A stretch of DNA of 58,012 nt, from positions 1 to 58,012 of the forward strand of contig JAFGON010000071.1 in the NCBI GenBank assembly GCA_016926475.1, in the 5' to 3' direction. The notes under the pieces were generated by a model. The model had not been told where the DNA came from and did not search any database. It saw only the letters and a list, made by a program, of their open reading frames with translations. The position numbers and the translations under genes are program-made. Source of the DNA: a candidate division WOR-3 bacterium (GTDB taxonomy: Bacteria; SDB-A). Within the stretch, counting starts at the first letter, position 1. Each line of letters opens with the position of its first letter. Positions 1 through 8,614 of the stretch are shown here, piece by piece.

Positions 1-129
1 ATTCTCGGAGAACTCGCCAAATTTTTCAAGACAGTCAAAACTAAAAAAATAGTCAAAAAATCAAAATCTATCGAAGACTTCATAAATTTTGTGAATGATT
101 ATAAAAATGTCGATGAACGAACAACTTGA
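1..129 (+). CDS. 3' end of an unidentified protein (partial)
   Basis: An open frame runs in from the window edge and ends at TGA 127-129, giving the last 42 residues of a protein. The tail is lysine-rich and helical-looking (contains GELAKFF and IEDFINFVNDY). Its stop lies inside the 5' end of the next gene, the tight overlap typical of an operon. The family cannot be recognised from this fragment. That it is coding at all is inferred from the residue composition and the overlap. Confidence 0.5.
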   Translation: MLGELAKFFKTVKTKKIVKKSKSIEDFINFVNDYKNVDERTT

Positions 130-502
130 CATACTTCTCGCCCTTGACAACGCGGACACTTACATCAGGGAGTTGTCAAACGAAAAGTGCATGGCAAAGC
201 TCAAGGAAATCGGGATGAACCTCGACGTAAGAACCATAAGCAACTTCGAAAAAGTCAAAGACAAATTATTTAAAAAACTGCCCTCTGAACTGATGAGAGA
301 ATACCAAAGGCTGATGAAAAAATACAGAGATGATTTCATACCGAGGGCGATAGTTCCCGTAAGAGAGGAAAGAGGAGAAGGTTATTGCGTAGCTTGTTCG
401 AGCAGAGTTCCCGCCGAAGTCTTCCAAAGACTTAAAAACCATGGTTCAATCGAACGATGCGAAAATTGCGCGAGGTTTATCTTCTGGCCCCCTCTTCCCT
501 GA
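113..502 (+). CDS. small C4-type zinc-ribbon protein (zf-RING_7/DUF164 tail)
   Basis: About 129 residues. The C-terminal third carries a CxxC (YCVAC) and about 22 residues later a second CxxC followed by ARFIFW, the layout of the C4 zinc-ribbon tail of DUF164 proteins (usually about 240 residues with a long N-terminal coiled coil). Here the coiled coil is very short, so the protein is a reduced version. Three in-frame ATGs (95, 107, 113) are possible; none has a clear Shine-Dalgarno, and 113 gives the most family-like N terminus (MNEQLDILLALDN). Its last 26 bases overlap the convergent gene on the other strand. Role unknown; family members are thought to bind nucleic acid. Confidence 0.65.
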   Translation: MNEQLDILLALDNADTYIRELSNEKCMAKLKEIGMNLDVRTISNFEKVKDKLFKKLPSELMREYQRLMKKYRDDFIPRAIVPVREERGEGYCVACSSRVPAEVFQRLKNHGSIERCENCARFIFWPPLP

Positions 503-1466
503 GTCGTTCCATACCAATTTTGATCATTTCTTTGTAACCCAGTATAGACAATATGTCTCTTGCATCGTCCAGAACTAAAAATTCCGCGCTTCCCCTCGCT
601 TGTATAACATCGGAAAGATTCTTCGGAGTGTGGCCTTTTACGGTTATCCAATTAGAATCCGCGATTATCATGTCGAAGTTATGGAGTTGGGGTAAAGATT
701 GGGAGAAGACTCCGTATTCTGATCTAAGAACCAGGTACCCTTGAAAATCCGCGGTAGCAGTTAACCTGACCAAAAACTTTTCCGCTTCGCTTTCGAGAAA
801 AGAATTCCACTCTTCTTCCGCTTCATTTGGCAGTTGATCCTTCCGGGGATCCAGATAATACTCCCTGCAGAACTCTGTCAAAGTGTATGCGTCGTAGGAC
901 TTGACGCCGAAAGGGTAAGCGAAGCCTGATAATACGATACCAGAGTAATAGTAATTCGCCGAAACAACATTCATCAACATATACAAAAGGTCGTTGTATT
1001 CTTGAATTGAAGGCGAAACATAATAGGCATCTACGTTAAAATTTTCTATCAATTCTTCTTTCGAAAATTCAGGCATTGCTTGGCCACGACTGTTTGTCAA
1101 AAATAGGCCCGGCCTTGAATTTATCAAATGAGACGGCGAGGTCGGTTTGTCCGATTTTGTCCAAATCCTGAAAAGGTCGAAATTGAAAAACACTAAAAGG
1201 TTTTTGAGCTTAGCGCAATAAACAACCTCTTCGAGAACATCGTAAGAAAAAGGGAAATCGAAGTAATCCGAAGGAAACAGGGTCTGTCCGTCTTTTAAAA
1301 CTTCAACCACGATCCCGTCAACACCGAGATCAGCTATTGAATCGACGAAAAATTGTACCGATTGGATTGGAATCTCTTCCTGACACACGAGCACAAAAAC
1401 CGCACTTTGGGACGACACGCTGAAAAAAAAGAGCCCCGCGAGAAATAGTAAAGTGGAAATTCTCAC
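477..1466 (-). CDS. secreted GHL10-like (family 10 glycosyl-hydrolase-like) protein
   Basis: About 329 residues. I chose the GTG at 1466 because it overlaps the upstream stop as GTGA and starts directly with a signal peptide (VRISTLLFLAGLFFF then SVSSQSA). Downstream are TIM-barrel-like segments (FVDSIADLGVDGIVVEVLKDG; YYYSGIVLSGFAYPFG) resembling GHL10/DUF187-type proteins. The assignment rests on the general pattern; no catalytic residues are claimed. It is the last gene of the ExbB/ExbD/AgmX operon, so it probably acts in the periplasm or outer membrane on glycan or envelope. The 3' end overlaps the convergent zinc-ribbon gene by 26 bp. Confidence 0.6.
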   Translation of the reverse strand: MRISTLLFLAGLFFFSVSSQSAVFVLVCQEEIPIQSVQFFVDSIADLGVDGIVVEVLKDGQTLFPSDYFDFPFSYDVLEEVVYCAKLKNLLVFFNFDLFRIWTKSDKPTSPSHLINSRPGLFLTNSRGQAMPEFSKEELIENFNVDAYYVSPSIQEYNDLLYMLMNVVSANYYYSGIVLSGFAYPFGVKSYDAYTLTEFCREYYLDPRKDQLPNEAEEEWNSFLESEAEKFLVRLTATADFQGYLVLRSEYGVFSQSLPQLHNFDMIIADSNWITVKGHTPKNLSDVIQARGSAEFLVLDDARDILSILGYKEMIKIGMERLREEGARR

Positions 1467-3313
1467 TGACTGTAGAAATTGAAAGGTACTGTGAAAGTAA
1501 ACGAACCTCCTCCAGGGTCGATCGCTCCAAAGCTCCATCCGCTTATAGCAGATATTATCTGCTGCTCAAGCGATGGCGAACCGAGGGTACTGCTGACCAG
1601 GGAAACGTTTGACACGAATCCTTCCTCGGAAATCGTTATTCTGACAACTATTTTCCCCTGAAGAGATGGATTTACCTCAAGTTCTTTTTCGTAAAAGTAT
1701 TTTAACCTTCCCTGGTACCTCACGATAGTTCTTCTTACGTCGGCCGCATCCCTCGCGCCCGATGTAGCTGCTGATCCGGTTAAATCCGCGATCGAACCGC
1801 CTCTGACTCCCGCGACCCTTTGGTGCTGCAGGTCTCCTCCAGTCGCAGTTCCGGTTGAAATCTCAGTCCCTCCAGTGACGCCAACTGTTCCCGTCACCCC
1901 ACCACCAAGACCTCCCGCGCCTCCGGCGGCTGAAGCGGCTCCACCAGAAACTCCGGAAAGAGAAGCTCCTCCTGCGAGAAGATCCTGTATGCTAGCGTCC
2001 CCTCCTCCCAGGCCCATGGGCCCCGTAGATGGTCCGGATCCTACTCCCAAAACCCTCAATCCTCTCGCCACTCTCGAGGTCTGCCCTCCTTGTCCGACAG
2101 ATCCTCCCGCGCCGCTGCCGCTGCCCGAGCCGCTTCCTGACCCAGAGCCAGAACCTGAGCCGTCGCCCTCACCAGTGCCCTCCCCTCCGGTTGTAACTCC
2201 CAGAGTGCCCCTTCTGAGGCTCTCGATGTCTTCGGACATGGAGACGTCGAGCAAGTCGCTTTCTTCGAGCCTTTTTAGAGTCTCTTCGGCTGTGGCAATA
2301 TCAATATTCATGGCTTGAACTTTGACAGTGTAGGCGTAAACCATCCATAGCAACCAAAATAAAACTACCGTGAAATCAAATATCACGAATTGCCGTCTGT
2401 CCTTTTCATCCTCTCCAACTGTAACCCTGTCATGCGGCCTGTTGTTAAACCTTCCCCACTTAGGTTTACCCGGCTCTTTTTCTATTTGTTGTTGTTTTTC
2501 TTCAGGCGGCGGAGGTGCCGCAAGTTCTTTTTGAACTTCTTTCGGGATTATTTCTTCTCTGACTCCGAGTCGGACAATGAAACTGTTTTTGTATTTAAGG
2601 TCCGCCCTGTCTCCCTGTGCGATGCTGAATTTTTTCTCTATTGTCCCGTCTTTGGCGAAAGTGTCTTCGTCGATTCTTATTCTTTCTCCGTTTTTATTTA
2701 AAACACCGATGAAACCCGGAGTTAAAGTTAGAAAGAATCCGCTCCCTGAATTTGAAAAAAGCCTTAATTCCCTTTCAAATGAAGCATCTTTTATCGCGGA
2801 GCGCGCTGTATTTCCGACGAGAAACACTTGATTTCTTTTGACTATATACTTTTTTAGACTCCCGCTCTTTATTACTTCTACCCAACCTAAGGAGGGAGCG
2901 GGGATATTCTCGGAAGTTTTTTTCTCGGAAGGTTTTGAGAAAGATTGAAATCCGTAACCTATTACCGTGGTTCCGACCTGAATTCTACCTCTGCTCGTCG
3001 GCTGCAGAGGAAGAATAACTTGATCGCCTTCTTTTCGGACTTTGGTTCTGAGAGCCAAATCTTTCACTGAAATTTCTTCTTCACCGATTTTCACCCAACC
3101 CCTGAAAACCTCCGGTTTGATGCACAACTCGTAAGAGTTGCTCAAACTGTTATAGGAAAAAAGAGTGTGCTTTTTTTCAAGGCCTTGTATGTCTTCTTGA
3201 AAAACTATCTCACAATCATCGCTCTTGCCTATGGTCACGAGATCTTTCTCGACGACGAAATGTCTCCGCTTGCCTTGCTGCTGAACAACTATTGCAAGTC
3301 TGATCTCTTCCAT
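1463..3313 (-). CDS. FHA-like / AgmX-type TonB-like energy transducer
   Basis: 616 residues. The N terminus (about 3-60) has an FHA-like start (VTIGKSDDCEIVF) and a second, more degenerate copy lies around 143-250. There is a proline-rich linker (PPPP near 267-270), one transmembrane helix at about 309-330, and a Gly/Ser-rich stretch (about 376-500, including an (SG)n run). The C terminus (about 525-616) is an AgmX/PglI-type TonB-like domain (GRLKYFYEKELEVNPSLQG, then IVVRITISEEGFV). This matches proteins that couple an ExbB/ExbD motor in the inner membrane to an outer-membrane partner; the motor genes lie directly upstream. Start ATG 3313 has a G-rich Shine-Dalgarno. The long SG linker probably spans the periplasm. 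Confidence 0.8.
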   Translation of the reverse strand: MEEIRLAIVVQQQGKRRHFVVEKDLVTIGKSDDCEIVFQEDIQGLEKKHTLFSYNSLSNSYELCIKPEVFRGWVKIGEEEISVKDLALRTKVRKEGDQVILPLQPTSRGRIQVGTTVIGYGFQSFSKPSEKKTSENIPAPSLGWVEVIKSGSLKKYIVKRNQVFLVGNTARSAIKDASFERELRLFSNSGSGFFLTLTPGFIGVLNKNGERIRIDEDTFAKDGTIEKKFSIAQGDRADLKYKNSFIVRLGVREEIIPKEVQKELAAPPPPEEKQQQIEKEPGKPKWGRFNNRPHDRVTVGEDEKDRRQFVIFDFTVVLFWLLWMVYAYTVKVQAMNIDIATAEETLKRLEESDLLDVSMSEDIESLRRGTLGVTTGGEGTGEGDGSGSGSGSGSGSGSGSGAGGSVGQGGQTSRVARGLRVLGVGSGPSTGPMGLGGGDASIQDLLAGGASLSGVSGGAASAAGGAGGLGGGVTGTVGVTGGTEISTGTATGGDLQHQRVAGVRGGSIADLTGSAATSGARDAADVRRTIVRYQGRLKYFYEKELEVNPSLQGKIVVRITISEEGFVSNVSLVSSTLGSPSLEQQIISAISGWSFGAIDPGGGSFTFTVPFNFYSQ

Positions 3314-3332
3314 ACCGCCCCCTTTTTAACCT

Positions 3333-3944
3333 TCAGAATTTAGGCGCTAAAACCATGACAGAAACTTTTTTGTAGCCTGCCATTGTGCACGTATTGACAA
3401 TTTGAGTGATTAAATTATAACTGACAAGGCTGTCCGCCTGAATTATGACCCTAACGGAATCAGGGTCAATCTGGTTTATTTCAGCGGTCTGAATTGCTAT
3501 TTCGTAAGTCTCTCTCAATTTGTCCAGTAGTAAAGGGATAAAAGTATCTGTTTTTACCGGCATCCCTTGGGCTGACTGTATTATTGAAGTCTGGTCTAGA
3601 GTTATCGAATAGCTGTTTGCCGTCACGACGTTGATTCCGACCATGGGTTTTTCGTCGAGCTCCTCTTCTGTGATAATGGACGGAAGGTTGACATCCATAG
3701 GCGGAGGGCTTTGATTCGGATCGGTGGAGAAATTCAGAAGAAGAAAGATCAGGATAATCGTGAACATATCTATAAGCGATGTCAATTGAAGAACAGGAGT
3801 TTCTCTTTGAGCTTTAGGTCCTTTTGAAGCGTTTGATGATTTCAAATTCGATATTGATTTTCTGAACATCATCTTTCTTTTTGTCGGGGGTTTCGGGAAC
3901 CATTTAAAAGTTTTCTCTTTGTTGTCTTGACCGTCTTGATTCAT
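3333..3944 (-). CDS. ExbD/TolR-family proton-channel protein (canonical Asp)
   Basis: About 203 residues. A basic cytoplasmic N terminus leads into one transmembrane helix with the family motif LTSLIDMFTIILIFLLL, whose Asp (residue 63 counted from the upstream ATG 3956) aligns with the proton-carrying Asp25 of E. coli ExbD. The rest is a periplasmic domain ending in a TolR-like beta/alpha fold. Two ATGs compete; GGAG six bases before ATG 3944 decides for the second. It follows the variant ExbD with almost no spacing and precedes the AgmX protein, so the three should form one complex with the ExbB upstream. Confidence 0.85.
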   Translation of the reverse strand: MNQDGQDNKEKTFKWFPKPPTKRKMMFRKSISNLKSSNASKGPKAQRETPVLQLTSLIDMFTIILIFLLLNFSTDPNQSPPPMDVNLPSIITEEELDEKPMVGINVVTANSYSITLDQTSIIQSAQGMPVKTDTFIPLLLDKLRETYEIAIQTAEINQIDPDSVRVIIQADSLVSYNLITQIVNTCTMAGYKKVSVMVLAPKF

Positions 3945-3957
3945 GCTTTTCTCCATT

Positions 3958-4635
3958 TTAAGAACCCGAAGGCCACCAAGGCGGAGGTTGAAGGTAGTTG
4001 TTTTGAAATCCTCTTTTCTGGGATATCTTCATAAAACTCACCAAATCGTTTAAATTGACTCTTTCCCCGCTCACTGCGTCTCCTATGCTGTCAACCGAAA
4101 TCAGGATAAAAAGATTCAGTCTGCTCACGACACTGTCCATGATCGCCTGATCTCCGGGGTTGTTTTTCAAAACAGTTTTAATCTCTCTCCAGTTAGGAGC
4201 TATGAACTGTTCCGGGGTAGTGTCGAGAAAAACTTTTACTTCCTTCTTTGCCTCGATGAAAAGGGAATCCAATTTCATACCTACAGCGCTTTCAGCTTGT
4301 GTCCACCCTTCAAAAAAATGGGTCTTTTCAATTAGAGTGTCAACGGCGATCGATTCTCCTCCGACGTATCTGTAACGGGACACTTCGCAAACAATTCTGT
4401 TGTCTTTGGTCCTCGCGAGAATGGTAGTCATAAAATAGGTTGGAGGAGGAAGATAGTTCTCGCCTGTGACGGCTCCAAGCCCAGCGAGTTCGAGATTGAG
4501 AATCGACGTTTGGACAATCTGAAAACTAGTCAGAAGAGCAGGTATGAGAATCATGAAAAGGTTTAAAATCGTCGTGACATCAACACCTCTTTGATGACGA
4601 GTTTTGCGGCTCGCCCTGGAAACTGCGAAAGACAT
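3958..4635 (-). CDS. variant ExbD-like protein with Asn in place of the channel Asp
   Basis: 225 residues with the ExbD layout: basic N terminus, one membrane helix, periplasmic domain. In the helix the motif reads VTTILNLFMILIPALL, so the position of the proton-binding Asp is Asn25 (codon AAC at 4563-4561). The periplasmic part is longer and ends in a Pro/Trp-rich tail (PPPWWPSG). In the ExbD family this Asp is needed for proton flow, so the subunit is inferred to be structural or regulatory and to pair with the normal ExbD encoded next. ATG 4635 follows the ExbB stop by three bases. Confidence 0.75.
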   Translation of the reverse strand: MSFAVSRASRKTRHQRGVDVTTILNLFMILIPALLTSFQIVQTSILNLELAGLGAVTGENYLPPPTYFMTTILARTKDNRIVCEVSRYRYVGGESIAVDTLIEKTHFFEGWTQAESAVGMKLDSLFIEAKKEVKVFLDTTPEQFIAPNWREIKTVLKNNPGDQAIMDSVVSRLNLFILISVDSIGDAVSGERVNLNDLVSFMKISQKRGFQNNYLQPPPWWPSGS

Positions 4636-4638
4636 CTA

Positions 4639-5259
4639 TCAGTCCTTTTTTATATCCTGCAACATATTCATTATTCTCACGGAGTATTCATCAATGTCGT
4701 CGACTATTCCATCCGCTTTTGACTGTAAAAAAGAATGGATCAGCATCAATGGAATGGCGACTGTCAAGCCGAAAAACGTGGTGTTCAGAGCGACGGAAAT
4801 ACCTTGAATAAGTTCGAGAGTTCTCGTAGAAGCACTTGCCGTCAACAACGCGCCGAATGATTTTAAAAGTCCGGCTATCGTTCCCAAAAGCCCCAAAAGG
4901 GTCGCCACTTGAGCGAGAACAGGAAGGTAGTTCAGCCTTCTGTTGATCCTGGGGATTTCCGCGAGACCGACTTCATCGACCGCGTTTTGCATTTCTCTGA
5001 TATCGCCTTTGTAATTTCTCAATCCGGCTCCGATAATTTTTGAAAGAGGTTTGCCCATTGAATCGCAGTACCTTATCGCTCCGTTGTAATCTCCGTCCCT
5101 GAGTTTCTTTGTCACGTTACGTAAAAAATTATCGGCGTTAATACTCGATTTGAAAAGAAATATTATTCTTTCGACTATCAGTCCGAGCGCGACTAATGCC
5201 ACAAGAGAAATAAAGTGCATAGCCCATCCGCCATTCTTATAAAATTGGATGAAAGCCAT
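4639..5259 (-). CDS. MotA/TolQ/ExbB proton-channel protein
   Basis: 206 residues with three membrane segments (about 11-36, 112-135, 153-178). The last two contain the family signatures GLLGTIAGLLKSFG and ALNTTFFGLTVAIPLML, including the conserved Thr positions facing the pore. Length fits TolQ/ExbB. A strong Shine-Dalgarno (GGAGGT) precedes ATG 5259. It is followed directly by two ExbD-like genes and an AgmX-type transducer, so it is the stator/motor of this envelope machine. Whether it powers import, export or motility cannot be told from sequence. Confidence 0.9.
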   Translation of the reverse strand: MAFIQFYKNGGWAMHFISLVALVALGLIVERIIFLFKSSINADNFLRNVTKKLRDGDYNGAIRYCDSMGKPLSKIIGAGLRNYKGDIREMQNAVDEVGLAEIPRINRRLNYLPVLAQVATLLGLLGTIAGLLKSFGALLTASASTRTLELIQGISVALNTTFFGLTVAIPLMLIHSFLQSKADGIVDDIDEYSVRIMNMLQDIKKD

Positions 5260-5283
5260 TAAACCGACCTCCTTTAAATTAAA

Positions 5284-5700
5284 TTACCTGCCAGACAAAT
5301 AAAATATTCCGGAAGTTATAAGAAAAGTTCCTCCGGCGATTAAGAAATAGGTGCTCGATTGCTCTTTCGAACTAAGAAGATAAACACCTGCTGCTGTCCC
5401 AGCCCCTCCCAGCAAAAGAAATGTTTTTGAATATGGTCTCGACACTCGGTGCCTGCCAAGCATTCCGAGTTCTGTCCTCGCCAAGAACACCTGGTCAAGA
5501 ATCTCTCGGGAAAAACTCTGAGATATAATGAAATTCGAAAAGTCAATTTTTGCCGTCGCGGCTATATTTATTACAAGAGGTTCCCTAGCCGTACCCTTTA
5601 TCTCAATTTCTTCGATCTGAAGAATGCTCGATGGTAGCTCCTGAGAAAAAATTGTGGCTGAGAACAAAAAAACAAGAGAAATAAACGACATCGCTTTCAT
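5284..5700 (-). CDS. small membrane protein of the ExbB/TPR operon, unknown function
   Basis: 138 residues with an N-terminal signal peptide (MKAMSFISLVFLFSATIFS, then QELP), a short extracytoplasmic segment containing IEIKGTAREPLVINI, and two C-terminal hydrophobic helices (TFLLLGGAGTAAGVYLL and FLIAGGTFLITSGIFYL). I recognise no family. It lies between the TPR lipoprotein and ExbB genes in the same operon, 22 bp after the former, so it is probably part of the same envelope complex. Confidence 0.6.
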   Translation of the reverse strand: MKAMSFISLVFLFSATIFSQELPSSILQIEEIEIKGTAREPLVINIAATAKIDFSNFIISQSFSREILDQVFLARTELGMLGRHRVSRPYSKTFLLLGGAGTAAGVYLLSSKEQSSTYFLIAGGTFLITSGIFYLSGR

Positions 5701-5722
5701 GCTTTAACTCTAAATTTCATCC

Positions 5723-8602
5723 TCATTGAGGTGTTGAATCCTGCAGAACATTCTCATGTTCGACTTCGTTAATATTATCATACAGTTCTTCGGGAAACAA
5801 ATCCGGTCTGAAATTTTTCAGATTTTCCAGTGCTTCCAAAGTCTGCCTATACCAGACATTGTCTATCAGACCATTGCCCTCAGCCGTGACTTTAGCGGCA
5901 TTGTAAAATTGAGCGGAAGCGTCTTCATAGGGCAGAGCCTGCTGTTCGAGTTGTTCTTGAAAATAAATCTGTTCTTCTTCTGTCCAAGCAGGATCGTACT
6001 CCGCCTCTCTGAATGCTCTCGCGTAGTCCTCGTTGCACTGACCGAGAAGGTATAGCGAAGCAATAGTTGATAGTCCGACTTTAAGGCTGGCTATCCTCGT
6101 CAGATAATCGGCGATTATTTTCATATCGGTATCGTATGGAGGAAAAGAGTTATCTATAGGCCAGTAAAGCTGGGTTCCTTTAACTTTTTCGAAATCGTAT
6201 TGGACGACATCTACCATATCCATCTCTATCTCGTAAGGAGTAATTCCTGCGGCAGCTCCTCCTTCAAGATAATCCTTTAATACCCTTCTCCTCACATTGT
6301 CCGCGTCCGATTGGAGTCCGAGGCTGTCCAAAGACATCGCCTGCCTGTGTAGTGCTTGATAGTGGATCTCTTCGGAAAAAGAAGTTCCCTCGGCAATTCT
6401 TCCGAATGCGATTTGGGCATCAGCAAAATTTTTAGCTCCGAAAAATGCCTTGCCTGTCCAAAAAACTGCTTCTCTTGTCCCTTCCGAAGCCGGATACTTC
6501 GCGATAAATGATTCCAAAGCCATCGCCGCTTCATTCCAGAGGCTTCTGCTTTCGGTGCCCGAGCTGTCGGCTCTCTCCGCGCGGGATATCGCTATGTTCG
6601 ATACATTCATGTAAGCAGAATACAGAAGGCTGTCTTCGAGATAATCATAATTTCTTATGTAGGAATTGAAAACCTGGACAGCTCTCGTTTCGTTTCCGGC
6701 GTTGAAAAATATAACGCCGGCGTTGAATAGAGCTTTTCTGCCTTCTTCACGGTCGGAGTATTTTGAGTGGACTTCTAAAAAAGACACGGCTTTCATAGTG
6801 TCTGTTTCGGTGGTGTTTGATGCCGATTGAAAAGCTATTATTGCCGCCTGCCTCATCAGAGTGGTATCGCTTGATTGGGAAGCGGCTTTCAAAAACCAGG
6901 TTTCAGATGAAGACAAATCTCCAAGGTTGTAATAGGTCTGAGCGACCATAGCCGAAGCTGAAGCCGAGGCTTCAGACGTCGGAAAATCTTCTACGACTTT
7001 TTTGTACCAATACATCGCTTCTTCGTATCTTTGGGCTTCGTATAAAATTTTCCCTATCGACATCGAAATGTTGACAGGGTCAGAAACTTCTGTCCCTGGC
7101 TTATTGTCCCATATTTCCATGTATCTTGTCGCGGCGGCGATCATGCTGTCCTGCCTCTCCGATGAAGCGCTGTCCTGCGAATACCACTGGTTAATAGAGG
7201 TCACCGCTTCGTAAGCCGCCGTCAAAGCCAAAGTGTCGTTTGTCTCATCCAGGGCTACCATAGAGTAACTTTTAGCAGCTTCGAGAAATTTTCCCATTTC
7301 ATAATTTGCTTCGGCATAGGCAAATCGAAGCCCGTAAACCTCGGGATCTTCAGGATACTGTTCCATGAAATTAGCGTACCTCTGCGCCGCCGTAGCCCAT
7401 TCTTCGTACGTACCCTCCTGAAGGGCTTTTCTGTGGTGTATACCCGCAGTGTACAACATAGCTTCTCTTATCAGGGAATCGGTTGAAGAGATTTGAGACG
7501 AGTCTCCGCTGCTGGACAGATTAGTCTGCCAATCAGCACCGTAGTTTTCAACGAGCCTGTCCATTGTTGCGTCCGCAAGAGTCATATCGCCGACTTCCGC
7601 GTAGAGAGAAGCGAGGTCCCTTAGAACAAATGGAGCTTTAGGGCTTCTCGGATACATGCTCAGATATGTGTTGTAAGCTTCTATCGCCTTGCTGTAATCA
7701 ACCTTATCCTTAAAAGTTTCGGCAAGTTTCAGGACAATTTCGTCGCCTTTGGGCATCTCCGAAAGCTCTGTCAAAACCCGCTGCAACCTCACAATACCGT
7801 TGGGCAATTCCGAAAAATCAAAACCGAGATACATGACGGCTTCATCGGCGAGCTCTGTTTTGCCCTCTTCCTCGGACATCTCGAGCAAAAACAAAAAATG
7901 CGTAATGGAAGCTGGTATTGAATCCGGACTGACTACCCTGTTAAGCCAGCCGATCATGTAAATAGCTTTATCGTAGTTGGGGTCATTCGGGTATTCGAGA
8001 ACTTTCCTGAAATAATCTATGGCCAAGTCAATTTTACCGAAACCTTCATGACGGAAATTGAAATAGTAAAGCCCCAGCCTGAAACAAGCCGCGGGTACTC
8101 TCGAGCTTCCGGGGTATCTCTCGACAAGCTTTCTGTACATTATACTGGCCGAATCCAAATTCCCCTCTTCTTCGAGGATAGAAGCGAGAGCGTAATAAGA
8201 TTCTATCGCTGAAACTGTGTCTATTCCCTCGTATTTGTTTATGACCTGAAGGTACGCATTTTTCGCCTTATCGTAAACCGGAAAAGGTTCAGACCCTGTA
8301 AAACCCCTGTCAATCCATTCGTCAATTTTATTTTCATACTCGTTTTTGGCTCTGATCCTGTATATCTCAGCAAGTCTCAGCGCGGCATCAGCTCCAAAAG
8401 GATTGTTAGGATATAGACCGATTAAGTTTTCCAAATATAGAACCGTTGCGTCCATATACTCTTCTTGAAGGTCTTCAAGTTCAGCTCTCTCACTCTCCAG
8501 TCGCAACAATTCTGACTCTGGATCGAGCCTTCCCGGGCCGCATGAAAACAAGATCAAAACCGAAACAAAAATTAAGGGCGAAAAAATCTGTTTCGAATTC
8601 AT
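5723..8602 (-). CDS. large TPR lipoprotein
   Basis: 959 residues. The N terminus is a lipoprotein signal with lipobox LFSC (Cys near residue 21). The body is a long run of tetratricopeptide-type helical hairpins of the YbgF/BamD kind, with repeated aromatic/Ala patterns (YYNLGDLSSSETWF; FFNAGNETRAVQVFNSYI). Such proteins scaffold envelope complexes, and this one probably sits in the outer-membrane inner leaflet facing the ExbB/ExbD motor encoded downstream. Start ATG 8602 has GAGGAAG upstream. No catalytic domain is visible. Confidence 0.8.
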   Translation of the reverse strand: MNSKQIFSPLIFVSVLILFSCGPGRLDPESELLRLESERAELEDLQEEYMDATVLYLENLIGLYPNNPFGADAALRLAEIYRIRAKNEYENKIDEWIDRGFTGSEPFPVYDKAKNAYLQVINKYEGIDTVSAIESYYALASILEEEGNLDSASIMYRKLVERYPGSSRVPAACFRLGLYYFNFRHEGFGKIDLAIDYFRKVLEYPNDPNYDKAIYMIGWLNRVVSPDSIPASITHFLFLLEMSEEEGKTELADEAVMYLGFDFSELPNGIVRLQRVLTELSEMPKGDEIVLKLAETFKDKVDYSKAIEAYNTYLSMYPRSPKAPFVLRDLASLYAEVGDMTLADATMDRLVENYGADWQTNLSSSGDSSQISSTDSLIREAMLYTAGIHHRKALQEGTYEEWATAAQRYANFMEQYPEDPEVYGLRFAYAEANYEMGKFLEAAKSYSMVALDETNDTLALTAAYEAVTSINQWYSQDSASSERQDSMIAAATRYMEIWDNKPGTEVSDPVNISMSIGKILYEAQRYEEAMYWYKKVVEDFPTSEASASASAMVAQTYYNLGDLSSSETWFLKAASQSSDTTLMRQAAIIAFQSASNTTETDTMKAVSFLEVHSKYSDREEGRKALFNAGVIFFNAGNETRAVQVFNSYIRNYDYLEDSLLYSAYMNVSNIAISRAERADSSGTESRSLWNEAAMALESFIAKYPASEGTREAVFWTGKAFFGAKNFADAQIAFGRIAEGTSFSEEIHYQALHRQAMSLDSLGLQSDADNVRRRVLKDYLEGGAAAGITPYEIEMDMVDVVQYDFEKVKGTQLYWPIDNSFPPYDTDMKIIADYLTRIASLKVGLSTIASLYLLGQCNEDYARAFREAEYDPAWTEEEQIYFQEQLEQQALPYEDASAQFYNAAKVTAEGNGLIDNVWYRQTLEALENLKNFRPDLFPEELYDNINEVEHENVLQDSTPQ

Positions 8603-8614
8603 CTTAAAACTTCC

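Noticed and set aside
2090-2190. Repeat-like DNA considered as a repeat array or CRISPR
   Set aside because: It is the SG-codon repeat of one protein; unit length is 6 bases and there are no spacers.
1875-2318. Long proline-rich frame on the plus strand
   Set aside because: It is the antisense of the Gly/Ser-rich linker of the TonB-like protein; the composition is a direct shadow of those codons, and there is no start signal.
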